The notes under the pieces: generated by a model | Seen by the model: only the letters and a program-made list of their open reading frames with translations | The model's database searches: none | Told to the model about the DNA's origin: nothing | Shown here: piece after piece, positions 19,523-28,542 of the stretch | Numbering within the stretch: position 1 is the stretch's first letter | Layout of the letters: every line of letters begins with the position of its first letter | Assembly: GCF_036226445.1 (NCBI RefSeq) | Contig: NZ_CP108474.1 | Location: 2,790,001 to 2,854,000 of the forward strand | DNA from: Streptomyces sp. NBC_01255 | GTDB taxonomy: Bacteria; Actinomycetota; Actinomycetes; Streptomycetales; Streptomycetaceae | DNA length: 64,000 bases | Direction of reading: 5' to 3' | Position numbers and translations under genes: made by a program

Positions 19523-20770
19523 TCAGCGTCCGAACGGGGGAAATCGGCCGGTCAGGGCACGTACTTCCGCCCTGACACGGGCGGTCTCGGCGGGATCATC
19601 CCGTAGCGCGGCGGTGAACAGTGCGGCAACTCTCGCCATCTCCGGGGCACCCATGCCCTGCGTGGTGACGGCGGCCGTACCGAGTCGGATGCCGCGCCCT
19701 TCCCCGTAGGGCAGGGCGCAGGTGTCGAGCACCATGCCGGCGGCGGCGAGCCGGGCGCGTGCGGTCCGGCCGTCGACGCCGAGGGGCGCGGGGTCGGCGG
19801 TGATGAGGTGGGTGTCGGTCCCGCCGGTGGTGAGCGCGAAGCCCTCGGCGGCGAGTGCGGCGGCGAGGACCCGTGCGTGTTCCACCACCTGATGGGCGTA
19901 CGTGGCGAACGCCGGAGTGGACGCCTCGCCGAACGCCACCGCCTTGGCCGCGATCGTGTGCATCTGGGCGCCGCCCTGGGTGAACGGGAACACGGCCCGG
20001 TCGATCCGCCCCGCGAGCTCGGCGCCGCACAGGATCATTCCGCCGCGCGGACCGCGCAGGACCTTGTGGGTGGTGGCGCAGACGACGTCGGCGTACGGGA
20101 CGGGGCTGGGTGCCGCTCCCCCGGCGACCAGGCCGATCGGGTGGGCCGCGTCGGCGATGAGATACGCCCCGACCTCGTCGGCGATCTCCCGGAAGATCCG
20201 GTAGTCGAGGTGGCGCGGGTAGGAGATCGAACCGCAGACGATCGCCTTGGGGCGGTGGTGCCGGGCGAGGGCGGCGACCTGCTCGTAGTCGACGAGGCCG
20301 GTCTCGGCGTCGACTCCGTACGGGACGAAGTCGAACCACCGGCCGGAGAAGTTGGCGGGCGAACCGTGGGTGAGGTGCCCGCCGTGCTCAAGACCCATGG
20401 CCAGGACCGTGTCACCGGGCCTGAGAAGCGCCGCGTACGCCGCCAGGACGGCCGAGGAGCCCGAGTGCGCCTGGACGTTCGCGTGCTCGGCTCCGAAGAG
20501 CGCGGTGGCCCGTTCCACGGCGATCCGCTCGGCGGCGTCGGCGTACTCGCAGCCGCCGTGATGGCGGGCGCCGGGGTAGCCCTCGGCGTACTTGTTGGCG
20601 AGCGGGGAACCGAGGGCGGCGAGGACGGCGGGCGAGGCGAAGTTCTCCGCGGCGATCAGCTGCAGACTGTCGCTCTGCCGCCGCACCTCGCCGAGCAGCA
20701 CGTCGGCGATCTCCGGGTCCTGCCGGCGCAGGACGTCGAGATCCTCATCGGGGGGCGCGGTGACCGGCAT
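19523..20770 (-). CDS. glyA: Serine hydroxymethyltransferase
   Basis: 415 residues from ATG 20770 (MPVTAPPDEDLDVLR). PLP-dependent enzyme interconverting serine and glycine with tetrahydrofolate. Hallmarks are LIAAENFASPAVL near the N-terminus and the PLP-lysine segment TTHKVLRGPRGGMI. The sequence is more diverged than the main housekeeping SHMT, suggesting a second paralogue. Ribosome site is weak. Between it and the phosphatase-like gene upstream lies a duplicated gene end (20828-20887). Confidence 0.93.
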   Translation of the reverse strand: MPVTAPPDEDLDVLRRQDPEIADVLLGEVRRQSDSLQLIAAENFASPAVLAALGSPLANKYAEGYPGARHHGGCEYADAAERIAVERATALFGAEHANVQAHSGSSAVLAAYAALLRPGDTVLAMGLEHGGHLTHGSPANFSGRWFDFVPYGVDAETGLVDYEQVAALARHHRPKAIVCGSISYPRHLDYRIFREIADEVGAYLIADAAHPIGLVAGGAAPSPVPYADVVCATTHKVLRGPRGGMILCGAELAGRIDRAVFPFTQGGAQMHTIAAKAVAFGEASTPAFATYAHQVVEHARVLAAALAAEGFALTTGGTDTHLITADPAPLGVDGRTARARLAAAGMVLDTCALPYGEGRGIRLGTAAVTTQGMGAPEMARVAALFTAALRDDPAETARVRAEVRALTGRFPPFGR

Positions 20771-20827
20771 GCCACCAATGTAGACACGCACCCCCGTCGG
20801 CGCGCGGCGACGGCGCCCCACCCGCAC

Positions 20828-20887
20828 TCAGTCGCGCGCGGCCACACCCGTCAGCGCCGTCACCACGGGATCCAGCGCTTGGTTGAG
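20828..20887 (-). repeat. Duplicated 3' end of the phosphatase-like gene (orphan copy)
   Basis: 54 of 60 bases match 20994-21053, offset 166 bases. Read on the minus strand it encodes NQALDPVVTALTGVAARD plus TGA, against GVSARD in the real gene. Four of the six differences cluster in the codons just before the end and two near the other edge. It has no upstream coding sequence and stands only 57 bases before the glyA start. Confidence 0.92.
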
Positions 20888-20993
20888 CCCCTCTTCCCGA
20901 CGCGCCCCTCGCACCGCTCTGCCCCAAGGGGGCCTCCCGGGCATCGGGACGCTGCGGCGGCCTCCGACCGCCGGACCTGGCACCCGGCAGACG

Positions 20994-21053
20994 TCAGTCG
21001 CGCGCCGAGACGCCCGTCAGCGCCGTCACCACGGGATCCAGCGCCTGGTTGAT
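20994..21053 (-). repeat. Native copy of the duplicated phosphatase-like gene 3' end
   Basis: The last 60 bases of the phosphatase-like gene including its TGA, partner of 20828-20887. The 106-base spacer (20888-20993) between the copies contains no gene; it is GC-rich with short palindromic pieces. Confidence 0.92.
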
Positions 21054-21641
21054 CTCGTCGCCGATCGAGCGGAAGAACGTGATGGGGGCGCCGTACGGGT
21101 CGTTGACCTCGTCCGCGTCGACCGAGGGGGCGAGGAGCCACCCGCGTAGAGCCGCGGCAGCGCGGACCAGGGCGCGGGCGCGTTCGACCATGCCCTCGTC
21201 GTGTGCGTCCGGGAGCGTCGCGGGGTCGATCGCGCGGACCAGGCGGGTGAACTCCTTCAGGGTGAAGGTGCGCAGCCCCGCCGAGTGGCCCATCGAGATG
21301 ACCTGCGCGCGGTGGTCACGGGTCGCCGTGAGGACCAGGTCCGCGCGGATGACGTGCTCGTCGAGGAGTTCGCGCCCCACGAAGCCGCTGTAGTCCGCGC
21401 CGAAGTCGGCGAGGACCAGTTCGGCGTTGGCCTCCATGGGGGCGCCCTCGTGGCCCCAGGTGCCCGCGCTCTCCACGATCAGGCCGCCGCCGAGAGGGTC
21501 GCCGAGGCGGTCGCACAGGGCATGGCGGGTCAGCCGCTCGGTGATCGGCGAGCGGCAGACGTTGCCGGTGCTGACGTGGAGGATGCGGAAGGTGCTGCTG
21601 TCGTCGAACCCCGCTATGCCACGCCCCTCAGGGGCGGTCAA
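20994..21641 (-). CDS. Low-molecular-weight phosphotyrosine phosphatase-like protein with Ser in place of the catalytic Cys
   Basis: 215 residues from TTG 21641, which overlaps the TGA of the preceding Sua5 gene (TTGA) and has GAGGTGG upstream. The fold is that of LMW-PTP/arsenate reductase. The P-loop reads VSTGNVCRSP, so the first residue of C(X)5R is Ser24 while Arg30 is kept. The possible general acid Asp181 in NDPYG is present. With Ser for Cys, normal phosphatase chemistry should be lost, so it may bind phosphoproteins instead. Several Streptomyces relatives probably share this. The 3' end is duplicated downstream. Confidence 0.88.
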   Translation of the reverse strand: MTAPEGRGIAGFDDSSTFRILHVSTGNVCRSPITERLTRHALCDRLGDPLGGGLIVESAGTWGHEGAPMEANAELVLADFGADYSGFVGRELLDEHVIRADLVLTATRDHRAQVISMGHSAGLRTFTLKEFTRLVRAIDPATLPDAHDEGMVERARALVRAAAALRGWLLAPSVDADEVNDPYGAPITFFRSIGDEINQALDPVVTALTGVSARD

Positions 21642-22285
21642 TGTGCCACCTCGAGGTCGGGTACGACCTTCCGGAGCTCCTCCGGGGACAGCGCGCCCTC
21701 GCGCAGCAGCACCGGCACCTTGCCCGTGACGTCGACGATGGAGGACGGGACGATGCCGGGCGTCGGGCCGCCGTCCAGGTAGACGGAGACGGAGTCGCCG
21801 AGCATCTGCTGGGCCGCGTCGCAGTCCTCCGGGGACGGGTGGCCGGTGAGGTTCGCCGACGAGACGGCCATCGGGCCGACCTCGGTGAGCAGTTCGATCG
21901 CGACCGGGTGCAGCGGCATGCGGATGGCGACGGTGCCCCGGGTGTCGCCCAGGTCCCACTGGAGGGACGGCTGGTGCTTGGCGACGAGGGTCAGCGCGCC
22001 GGGCCAGAACGCGTCGACGAGCTCCCAGGCGTGCTCGGAGAAGTCCGTGACCAGGCCGTGCAGGGTGTTCGGGGAACCGATGAGCACGGGCGTGGGCATG
22101 TTGCGGCCCCGGCCCTTGGCGGCCAGCAGGTCCGCGACGGCCTCGCTGCTGAAGGCGTCCGCCCCGATCCCGTACACGGTGTCGGTGGGCAGCACGACCA
22201 GCTCGCCCCGGCGGACGGCGGACGCGGCCTCGCGCAGACCGGTCACACGATCGGTGGCCTCGTTGCAGTCGTATCGCCGTGCCAT
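21638..22285 (-). CDS. Sua5/YciO/YrdC family L-threonylcarbamoyladenylate synthase
   Basis: 215 residues. The YrdC domain is complete, with VVLPTDTVYGIGADAF and the KGRGRNMPTPVLIG binding loop (KxR motif), and PMAVSSANLTGHPS near the end. It makes threonylcarbamoyl-AMP from threonine, bicarbonate and ATP for the t6A37 modification of ANN-decoding tRNAs. It lacks the extra C-terminal Sua5 domain, so TsaC size. Start ATG 22285 overlaps a short upstream reading frame, with the GAGGAGG site inside that frame. Confidence 0.94.
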   Translation of the reverse strand: MARRYDCNEATDRVTGLREAASAVRRGELVVLPTDTVYGIGADAFSSEAVADLLAAKGRGRNMPTPVLIGSPNTLHGLVTDFSEHAWELVDAFWPGALTLVAKHQPSLQWDLGDTRGTVAIRMPLHPVAIELLTEVGPMAVSSANLTGHPSPEDCDAAQQMLGDSVSVYLDGGPTPGIVPSSIVDVTGKVPVLLREGALSPEELRKVVPDLEVAH

Positions 22286-22338
22286 CAGTTCCCGGCCTCC
22301 TCGTACGCGTGGTTCGTCATGGCAGTCGTGCCGGTCAT
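22285..22338 (-). CDS. 17-codon reading frame bridging prmC and the Sua5 gene
   Basis: The ATG (22338-22336) overlaps the prmC stop as ATGA and the TGA overlaps the Sua5 ATG as TGATG. The peptide is MTGTTAMTNHAYEEAGN. The codons for YEEAGN contain the Shine-Dalgarno of the next gene. It may merely pass terminating ribosomes to the Sua5 start. No homology is recognised, so reality as a peptide gene is uncertain. Confidence 0.3.
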   Translation of the reverse strand: MTGTTAMTNHAYEEAGN

Positions 22339-23180
22339 GGCATCGCCTTGCGGGCGGTCGCGAAGCGCGGCCGGTTGTTCAGGTCCGGGTGGTCGGCGGC
22401 GTCGGCCCAGCCGGCCTCTTCGTTGAAGATCCACGGCACCTGCCCGCCCTGGGTGTCCGCGTGCTCGATGACGACGAGGCCGCCGGGGCGGAGGAGCCGG
22501 TGGGCGGTGCGCTCGATGCCGCGGATGGTGTCGAGGCCGTCCTCGCCGGAGAAGAGGGCCATCTCCGGGTCGTGGTCGCGGGCCTCGGGCGCCACGTACT
22601 CCCACTCGGTGAGCGGGATGTACGGCGGGTTGGAGATGACCAGGTCGACCTGGCCGTCCAGCTCCGGGAGGGCGGTCAGCGCGTTGCCCTGGTGGACGGT
22701 GACGCGGGAGCCCTCGGCGTTCTTCCGGGTCCAGACGAGGGCGTCGTCGGAGAGCTCCACCGCGTGCACGCGCGAGCGCGGGACCTCCTGCGCCATGGCG
22801 AGGGCGATGGCCCCGGAGCCGGTGCAGAGGTCGACGATGAGCGGTTCGACGACGTCCATGGCGCGTACGGCGTCTATGGCCCAGCCGACGACCGACTCGG
22901 TCTCGGGGCGGGGCACGAAGACGCCGGGCCCCACCTGGAGCTCCAGGTAGCGGAAGAACGCCCGGCCGGTGATGTGCTGGAGCGGCTCGCGGGCCTCGCG
23001 GCGGGCGATCGTCTCCCAGTAGCGGGCGTCGAAGTCCGCGTCCTTGACGTTGTGCAGCTCCCCCCGCTTGACGCCGTGCACGAACGCGGCGAGCTCCTCC
23101 GCGTCGAAACGCGGTGAGGGCACGCCGGCGTCGGCCAGCCGCTGGGTGGCCTGGGCCACCTCGGCAAGCAGCAGGTTCAC
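22335..23180 (-). CDS. prmC: Peptide chain release factor N5-glutamine methyltransferase
   Basis: 281 residues from GTG 23180, with GGAGG six bases upstream. The N-terminal helical domain binds the release factor. The SAM-dependent methyltransferase domain has PRPET (90-94), DLCTGSGAIALA (from 117) and catalytic NPPY (184-187). It methylates the Gln of the GGQ motif of RF1 and RF2. It lies just downstream of prfA, its substrate, in the conserved pairing. Confidence 0.96.
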   Translation of the reverse strand: MNLLLAEVAQATQRLADAGVPSPRFDAEELAAFVHGVKRGELHNVKDADFDARYWETIARREAREPLQHITGRAFFRYLELQVGPGVFVPRPETESVVGWAIDAVRAMDVVEPLIVDLCTGSGAIALAMAQEVPRSRVHAVELSDDALVWTRKNAEGSRVTVHQGNALTALPELDGQVDLVISNPPYIPLTEWEYVAPEARDHDPEMALFSGEDGLDTIRGIERTAHRLLRPGGLVVIEHADTQGGQVPWIFNEEAGWADAADHPDLNNRPRFATARKAMP

Positions 23181-23217
23181 GCTGGTCCTCCGTGGTGCGG
23201 GGTGGGGCTTACGGAAC

Positions 23218-24294
23218 TTACGCCGCGGCCAGCTTTGCGGCCGAGTCGGCGTCGACACACGCCTGGATCATCGTGTCCAGATCGCCGTCGAGCACCTGGT
23301 CCAAGTTGTACGCCTTGAAGCCGACGCGGTGGTCCGAGATGCGGTTCTCCGGGAAGTTGTACGTCCGGATCTTCTCGGAGCGGTCGACGGTACGGACCTG
23401 GCTGCGACGGGCGTCGGCGGCCTTGGACTCGGCCTCCTCCTGCGCGGCGGCGAGCAGCCGGGAACGCAGGATACGCATGGCCTGCTCCTTGTTCTGGAGC
23501 TGGCTCTTCTCGTTCTGGCAGGAGGCGACGATGCCGGTCGGCAGGTGGGTGATGCGGACGGCGGAGTCGGTGGTGTTGACCGACTGGCCGCCGGGGCCCG
23601 ACGAGCGGTAGACGTCGATGCGCAGGTCGTTGGCGACGATCTCGACCTCGACCTCCTCGGCCTCGGGCGTGACGAGCACGCCGGCGGCGGAGGTGTGGAT
23701 GCGGCCGGCGGACTCGGTCGCGGGCACGCGCTGCACGCGGTGGACGCCGCCCTCGTACTTCAGGCGCGCCCAGACACCCTGGCCGGGCTCGGTGGCGCCG
23801 TTGCCGCCCTTGGTCTTCACGGCGACCTGGACGTCCTTGTAGCCGCCGAGCTCGGACTCCGTGGCGTCGATGATCTCGGTCTTCCAGCCGACGCGCTCGG
23901 CGTACCGGAGGTACATGCGGAGCAGGTCGCCGGCGAAGAGGGCGGACTCGTCGCCGCCGGCGCCCGCCTTGATCTCCAGGATGACGTCCTTGTCGTCGCT
24001 GGGGTCACGCGGGACGAGCAGGAGGCGGAGCTTCTCGGTGAGCTCCTCCCGCTGCTTGTCCAGCAGCTTGACCTCGGCGGCGAAGTCGGGATCGTCGTGC
24101 GCGAACTCGCGGGCGGTCTCGATGTCGTCACCGGTCTGCTTCCAGGAGCGGTAGGTGGCGACGATCGGGGTCAGCTCGGCGTAGCGCTTGTTCAGCTTGC
24201 GCGCGTTCGCCTGATCGGCGTGGACCGAAGGGTCCGCGAGCTTCGTCTCGAGATCGGCGTGTTCGCCGACCAGTTCCTCGACCGCCTCGAACAT
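23218..24294 (-). CDS. prfA: Peptide chain release factor 1
   Basis: 358 residues, full length. The codon-recognition motif PAT (191-193) reads UAG/UAA, and GGQ (235-237) in [15 protein letters not shown] triggers peptidyl-tRNA hydrolysis. Start ATG 24294 has CAGGAG six bases upstream. PrmC, which methylates the GGQ glutamine, follows after 37 bases. Confidence 0.98.
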   Translation of the reverse strand: MFEAVEELVGEHADLETKLADPSVHADQANARKLNKRYAELTPIVATYRSWKQTGDDIETAREFAHDDPDFAAEVKLLDKQREELTEKLRLLLVPRDPSDDKDVILEIKAGAGGDESALFAGDLLRMYLRYAERVGWKTEIIDATESELGGYKDVQVAVKTKGGNGATEPGQGVWARLKYEGGVHRVQRVPATESAGRIHTSAAGVLVTPEAEEVEVEIVANDLRIDVYRSSGPGGQSVNTTDSAVRITHLPTGIVASCQNEKSQLQNKEQAMRILRSRLLAAAQEEAESKAADARRSQVRTVDRSEKIRTYNFPENRISDHRVGFKAYNLDQVLDGDLDTMIQACVDADSAAKLAAA

Positions 24295-24337
24295 CGGGGG
24301 CTCCTGGGTTTTCGTCAGTTGCTACGGGGACGGCAAA

Positions 24338-24381
24338 GCGCCGGTCCCGGCCACCCGCGCGGGGCGACCGTGGACCGGCGC
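24338..24381. terminator. Hairpin between rpmE and prfA
   Basis: A 10-bp perfect stem GCGCCGGTCC (24338-24347) and GGACCGGCGC (24372-24381) with a 24-base GC-rich loop. It lies directly after the rpmE stop on the minus strand, so probably terminates rpmE transcripts before prfA. Confidence 0.6.
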
Positions 24382-24390
24382 AGGGGCTCG

Positions 24391-24612
24391 CTACTTCGCG
24401 GCGGAGCCGGCCTTGCCGAAGCGGGCCTCGAAGCGGGCCACGCGGCCGCCGGTGTCGAGGATCTTCTGCTTGCCCGTGTAGAACGGGTGGCACTCGGAGC
24501 AGACCTCGGCACGGATGGTGCCCTCGGTCAGCGTGCTCCGGGTGGTGAACGACGCGCCACAGGTGCAGCTGACCTGGGTCTCGACGTACTGGGGGTGAAT
24601 CTCGCGCTTCAA
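24391..24612 (-). CDS. rpmE: Ribosomal protein L31, zinc-binding type
   Basis: 73 residues from TTG 24612 (read as Met), with AGGAG six bases upstream. The protein [16 protein letters not shown]... carries the four metal-ligand cysteines Cys16, Cys18, Cys37 and Cys40 (CTC and CSEC), so this is the C+ L31 that binds zinc, as opposed to the zinc-free paralogue expressed on zinc starvation. The small size hides it within longer antisense frames. Confidence 0.95.
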   Translation of the reverse strand: MKREIHPQYVETQVSCTCGASFTTRSTLTEGTIRAEVCSECHPFYTGKQKILDTGGRVARFEARFGKAGSAAK

Positions 24613-24758
24613 GGTGTCTCCTAGTTTCGGGAGGGCACCGGGTCGCCGCCGCGGGTTGCGGGCAACGTGAACCGGGGCCGACGTACCAGTCTGCCAGGAC
24701 CGGCCGCATCTCCCCAAACCGGGGTCCGGCCGAAAGTATTCCTCGGATGTCCGGGGAG

Positions 24759-25856
24759 CTACTTCACGAGGCCGTCCGCCTTGCCCGTGGCGGCGTCCTT
24801 CGTCGCCGACGCGGGGATCGGCCTGTCGGTCTTGAGGGCGGTCCAGACCTGCTGGGACTGGGCTTCCAGCGGGATGACGCGGTTGGGGTCGGCAGGGTCG
24901 TACTCGACCGGCAGCGTGACCATGTGGACGTTCTGGGGGCCGATTCCGGAGAGGCCCTGGGCGAAGCCCATGAGCTCCTGGACGGAGTCGAGGTCGGAGT
25001 CCGGGGTGATGGCCTTGGTGGCCGCGTCGGCGAGGTCGAGGAGCTTCGCCGGGTTGGTGAGGACGCCGACGTCCTTGACCTGGTCGATGAAGGCCTTCAT
25101 GAAGGCCTGCTGGAGCTGGATGCGGCCGAGGTCGCTGCCGTCGCCGACGCTCTTGCGGGTGCGGACGAGGCCGAGGGACTGCTCGCCGTCGAGGGTGTGG
25201 GTGCCCGGGGCGAGGTCGAGGTGGCTCTTGGAGTCCTGGATCGGCTGGGTGGTGGTGATCTCCACGCCGCCGAGTTCGTCGATGAGCTTCTTGAAGCCGG
25301 TGAAGTCGACCTCGATGTAGTGGTCCATGCGGATGCCGGACATCGCCTCGACGGTCTTGACGGCGCAGGCGGGGCCGCCGACCTCGTACGCGGTGTTGAA
25401 CATCGCGCGCTGCTCGCCGGGGACGGACGTGCCCTTGCCGTCGGTGCACCGCGGCCGGTCGACGAGGGTGTCGCGGGGGACGGAGACGACACTGGCCTTC
25501 TTGTGGCCCTCGTAGACGTGGACGACCATCGCGGTGTCGGAGCGGGCGCCGCCCTCGTCCTCGCCGTACGCGGCGTTGTCGCCGGAGCGGGAGTCGGAGC
25601 CGAGGACGAGGATGTCCATGGAGCCGTTGTCGACGTCGTCGGGGCGCTCGGTGCCGAGCTGGGCGTTGATGTCGACGCCCTTGATGTTGCCGTCGAGCTT
25701 CACGTACACGTAGCCCAGACCGGCCCCGCCCAGGACGAGGACCGCGGCGGCCCCCGACAGGAGGATCGTCAGGCGGCGGCGCCCCTTGGCGGGCGGCTTG
25801 CGGCGGCGGCCGCTTCCCGCGCCTGGTATTCGGCCGCTGTTGTTCTGCTCGGTCAT
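24759..25856 (-). CDS. LytR-CpsA-Psr family cell-wall polymer transferase
   Basis: 365 residues from ATG 25856. A basic cytoplasmic N-terminus ([13 protein letters not shown]) precedes one transmembrane helix (about 30-52) and an extracytoplasmic LCP domain with [18 protein letters not shown] and the Arg-rich [20 protein letters not shown] segment that grips the polyprenyl pyrophosphate. LCP enzymes attach teichoic acids or other glycopolymers to peptidoglycan. This fits the sugar-1-phosphate transferase some 6 kb away, which starts such polymers. Confidence 0.93.
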   Translation of the reverse strand: MTEQNNSGRIPGAGSGRRRKPPAKGRRRLTILLSGAAAVLVLGGAGLGYVYVKLDGNIKGVDINAQLGTERPDDVDNGSMDILVLGSDSRSGDNAAYGEDEGGARSDTAMVVHVYEGHKKASVVSVPRDTLVDRPRCTDGKGTSVPGEQRAMFNTAYEVGGPACAVKTVEAMSGIRMDHYIEVDFTGFKKLIDELGGVEITTTQPIQDSKSHLDLAPGTHTLDGEQSLGLVRTRKSVGDGSDLGRIQLQQAFMKAFIDQVKDVGVLTNPAKLLDLADAATKAITPDSDLDSVQELMGFAQGLSGIGPQNVHMVTLPVEYDPADPNRVIPLEAQSQQVWTALKTDRPIPASATKDAATGKADGLVK

Positions 25857-25946
25857 CGTCTTCCCTCGGGCCTTCGGTTCACCATGTGTGACGGCGAAGC
25901 GCCCAAAAGGGTTGCATACGGACCTGTGAGGTTTCGGTGGGCAACG

Positions 25947-25983
25947 CACTGCGCCCACCGTGCGGGGCACGGTGGGCGCAGTG
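25947..25983. terminator. Terminator downstream of rho
   Basis: A perfect 17-bp stem CACTGCGCCCACCGTGC (25947-25963), loop GGG, and its complement (25967-25983). On the minus strand it follows the rho stop by about 80 bases, so the transcript of the termination factor itself ends at an intrinsic-type hairpin. Confidence 0.88.
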
Positions 25984-26062
25984 GTTTACGCAGGTCACGA
26001 CTGGGTTACGAGGCCGGGGTCTCACCCTTGTCGCGCGACCGACATGTGACGTAGGTCACATG

Positions 26063-28114
26063 TCAGTCGTCGTTCTTGCCGCCAGGCGTCGTCTTCTGGA
26101 TCTGGAGCAGGAACTCGCCGTTCGACTTCGTCTGCTTCATCTTGTCGAGGAGCAGCTCGATCGCCTGCTGCTGGTCGAGCGCGTGCAGCACACGGCGCAG
26201 CTTCCAGGTGACGGCGAGCTCGTCGGCGCCGAGCAGGATCTCTTCCTTACGGGTACCGGACGCGTCGACGTCCACCGCGGGGAAGATGCGCTTGTCGGCG
26301 AGCTTCCGGTCGAGCTTGAGCTCCATGTTGCCGGTGCCCTTGAACTCCTCGAAGATCACCTCGTCCATGCGCGAACCGGTGTCGACGAGCGCGGTGGCGA
26401 GGATGGTCAGCGAGCCGCCGTCCTCGATGTTGCGCGCGGCACCGAAGAAGCGCTTCGGCGGGTAGAGCGCGGTCGAGTCGACACCACCGGACAGGATGCG
26501 GCCGGAGGCCGGCGCCGCGAGGTTGTACGCGCGGCCCAGGCGGGTGATCGAGTCGAGCAGGACGACGACGTCGTGACCCAGCTCCACGAGACGCTTGGCG
26601 CGCTCGATGGCCAGCTCGGCGACGGTCGTGTGGTCCTCGGCCGGACGGTCGAAGGTCGAGGAGATGACCTCGCCCTTGACCGACCGCTGCATGTCGGTGA
26701 CCTCTTCCGGACGCTCGTCGACCAGGACGACCATCAGGTGGCACTCGGGGTTGTTGTGCGTGATCGCGTTGGCGATGGCCTGCATGATCATGGTCTTGCC
26801 GGTCTTCGGCGGGGCCACGATCAGACCGCGCTGGCCCTTGCCGATCGGCGACACGAGGTCGATGATCCGCGTGGTCAGCACGCCCGGGTCGGTCTCCAGA
26901 CGGAGCCGGTCCTGCGGGTAGAGCGGGGTCAGCTTGTTGAACTCCGGGCGGCCGCGGCCGGAGTCGGCCGCCATGCCGTTCGCGGAGTCCAGGCGGACCA
27001 GCGCGTTGAACTTCTCGCGGCGCTCGCCGTCCTTCGGCTGACGCACGGCACCGGTGACGTGGTCACCCTTGCGCAGGCCGTTCTTGCGGACCTGGGCGAG
27101 GGAGACGTACACGTCGTTCGGGCCGGGCAGGTAGCCGGAGGTCCGGATGAACGCGTAGTTGTCGAGGATGTCGAGGATGCCCGCGACGGGGATCAGGACG
27201 TCGTCGTCGGAGACCTGCGGCTCGCCGGCCTGGAAGTCGTCACGGCCACGACGGCCACGACGGTCGCGGTAGCGACCGCGACGGCCACGACGGCTACCGT
27301 CCTCGTCGAAGTCGTCCTGGGGGCCGGACTGCTGGCCACCCTGCTGACCCTGACCCTGCTGGCCCTGGCCCTGCTGGCCCTGGCCGCCCTGACGCTGGCG
27401 CTGGCCGCCCTGGCCACCGCCCTGCTGCTCGTCACCCTTGCCGCGGTCGCGCTGACGGTCACGGCGGTCGCGGCGCTCGCCACGCTCCCCGCGCTCGCCG
27501 CGGTCACGACGGCCCCGGCCCTCGGCGCCGTCGACGGCGGCCTCGGCCTTGGCGTCGGCCTGCGTGTCGGTCTTGACCTCGGTACGGGTCTCGGCGCGGG
27601 CCTCGGTCTTGACGACCTGGGCCTCGGCCTTGGCCTCGCCCTCCGGCGAACCGGCGGGGGCGGTGGCGCGACGACGACGGCGCTCACCGGCCGGCTGGTC
27701 GTCACTGGCAGGCTGACCCGGGATGTCGATCTGCTGCTGGGCGACGGCCTTCTCGGCCTTCTCCGCCTGGGGCGCGGCGGCCTCGGCCGCGGTCTCGCCC
27801 GTACGGGTCTTGGCGGTGGCGCGGCGCTTCGGCTTGGTCTCAGCGGCCTCGGCGGTCTTGGCGGGGGCGGCGGAACCGCCACCGGCCTGCGCCTCCTTGA
27901 TGACCTCGATCAGCTGGCTCTTGCGCATGCGCGCGGTGCCCCTGATGCCGAGGCCGGACGCGACCTGCTGCAGCTCGGCCAGGACCATGCCGTCGAGGCC
28001 GGTGCCGGAGCGGCGGCGCCGTGCGGTGCCGCCGGTGGCAGCACCTGCGGCGGGCGCGGCGGTGTCGACACTGTTGTCGGCAGTCACGCCCATCAGATCG
28101 GTGGTGTCGCTCAC
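26063..28114 (-). CDS. rho: Transcription termination factor Rho with long basic/Gln-rich insertion
   Basis: 683 residues from GTG 28114 (GGAAGG upstream), against about 420 in Escherichia coli. Residues about 35-85 form the N-terminal Rho_N helical domain. Residues about 90-310 are a disordered insert rich in Ala/Glu/Lys, then RGERGERR repeats, GQQGQGQQ repeats and an Arg-Gly block. The RNA-binding cold-shock-like domain and RecA-type ATPase follow, with Walker A lysine at 440 in APPKTGKT. High-GC actinobacterial Rho proteins typically have such inserts, which bind RNA. It terminates untranslated transcripts. Confidence 0.97.
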   Translation of the reverse strand: MSDTTDLMGVTADNSVDTAAPAAGAATGGTARRRRSGTGLDGMVLAELQQVASGLGIRGTARMRKSQLIEVIKEAQAGGGSAAPAKTAEAAETKPKRRATAKTRTGETAAEAAAPQAEKAEKAVAQQQIDIPGQPASDDQPAGERRRRRATAPAGSPEGEAKAEAQVVKTEARAETRTEVKTDTQADAKAEAAVDGAEGRGRRDRGERGERGERRDRRDRQRDRGKGDEQQGGGQGGQRQRQGGQGQQGQGQQGQGQQGGQQSGPQDDFDEDGSRRGRRGRYRDRRGRRGRDDFQAGEPQVSDDDVLIPVAGILDILDNYAFIRTSGYLPGPNDVYVSLAQVRKNGLRKGDHVTGAVRQPKDGERREKFNALVRLDSANGMAADSGRGRPEFNKLTPLYPQDRLRLETDPGVLTTRIIDLVSPIGKGQRGLIVAPPKTGKTMIMQAIANAITHNNPECHLMVVLVDERPEEVTDMQRSVKGEVISSTFDRPAEDHTTVAELAIERAKRLVELGHDVVVLLDSITRLGRAYNLAAPASGRILSGGVDSTALYPPKRFFGAARNIEDGGSLTILATALVDTGSRMDEVIFEEFKGTGNMELKLDRKLADKRIFPAVDVDASGTRKEEILLGADELAVTWKLRRVLHALDQQQAIELLLDKMKQTKSNGEFLLQIQKTTPGGKNDD

Positions 28115-28542
28115 GAAGGGTCCTTCCCTGGAGCGGACGTCGGCCATCTGGCTCGGCGACCGGTTGTGCTGTCCGGCAGGGTCCTGGCTTGTGGACCGTG
28201 TCCGGGGCGGTGGTCCCGCCGGGTACGGCGGAGAGAGAAACGTGCTGTGGGTCCGGCCCGAGCGCCCCCTGCTCGGCCCTCACTGCGAAAGAGCGAGGGG
28301 TGTCGTGCCGGTTCCGGAGCGTGCTCGAAACTGCTCAGGCAGGCTGCTCAGGCAGTTGGGGAGGCTCCCGGAAGAATCGGTGGTCCCTGATGGGGACACT
28401 CAGCACCGCGCCACAAAGGCGCCGGGTGCTGACTTGAGGTTAACACTACCGGCTCCGACAAACATTCCCCCTCTCCCTCACCGGCAATCTCGTGTCCGGA
28501 GCACTGCGGGGGGCGCTGCCCGGCGCCCCCCGCCGCCGCGCC
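28115..28542. other. Gene-free interval: rho leader and thrB terminator
   Basis: 428 bases. The left ~330 bases are presumably the rho promoter and a long 5' leader; Rho is commonly autoregulated in its leader. On the minus strand GGGAAT followed 19 bases later by GTT (about 28440-28472) resembles a SigR-type promoter with slightly long spacing; this is only suggestive. The right end holds the thrB terminator. No coding frame is convincing. Confidence 0.45.
28506..28533. terminator. Terminator after thrB
   Basis: A perfect 11-bp stem GCGGGGGGCGC (28506-28516), loop TGCCCG, GCGCCCCCCGC (28523-28533), nine bases beyond the thrB stop on the minus strand. Confidence 0.85.

Noticed and set aside
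20828..20887. A separate small gene before glyA
   Set aside because: It has only a duplicated C-terminus of the phosphatase-like protein with no start or ribosome site.
25937..28390. Very long plus-strand open frame opposite rho (about 817 codons)
   Set aside because: It mirrors the rho coding strand with Val/Leu/Ala/Gly-rich low-complexity translation, typical of GC-rich antisense frames; rho itself is unmistakable.
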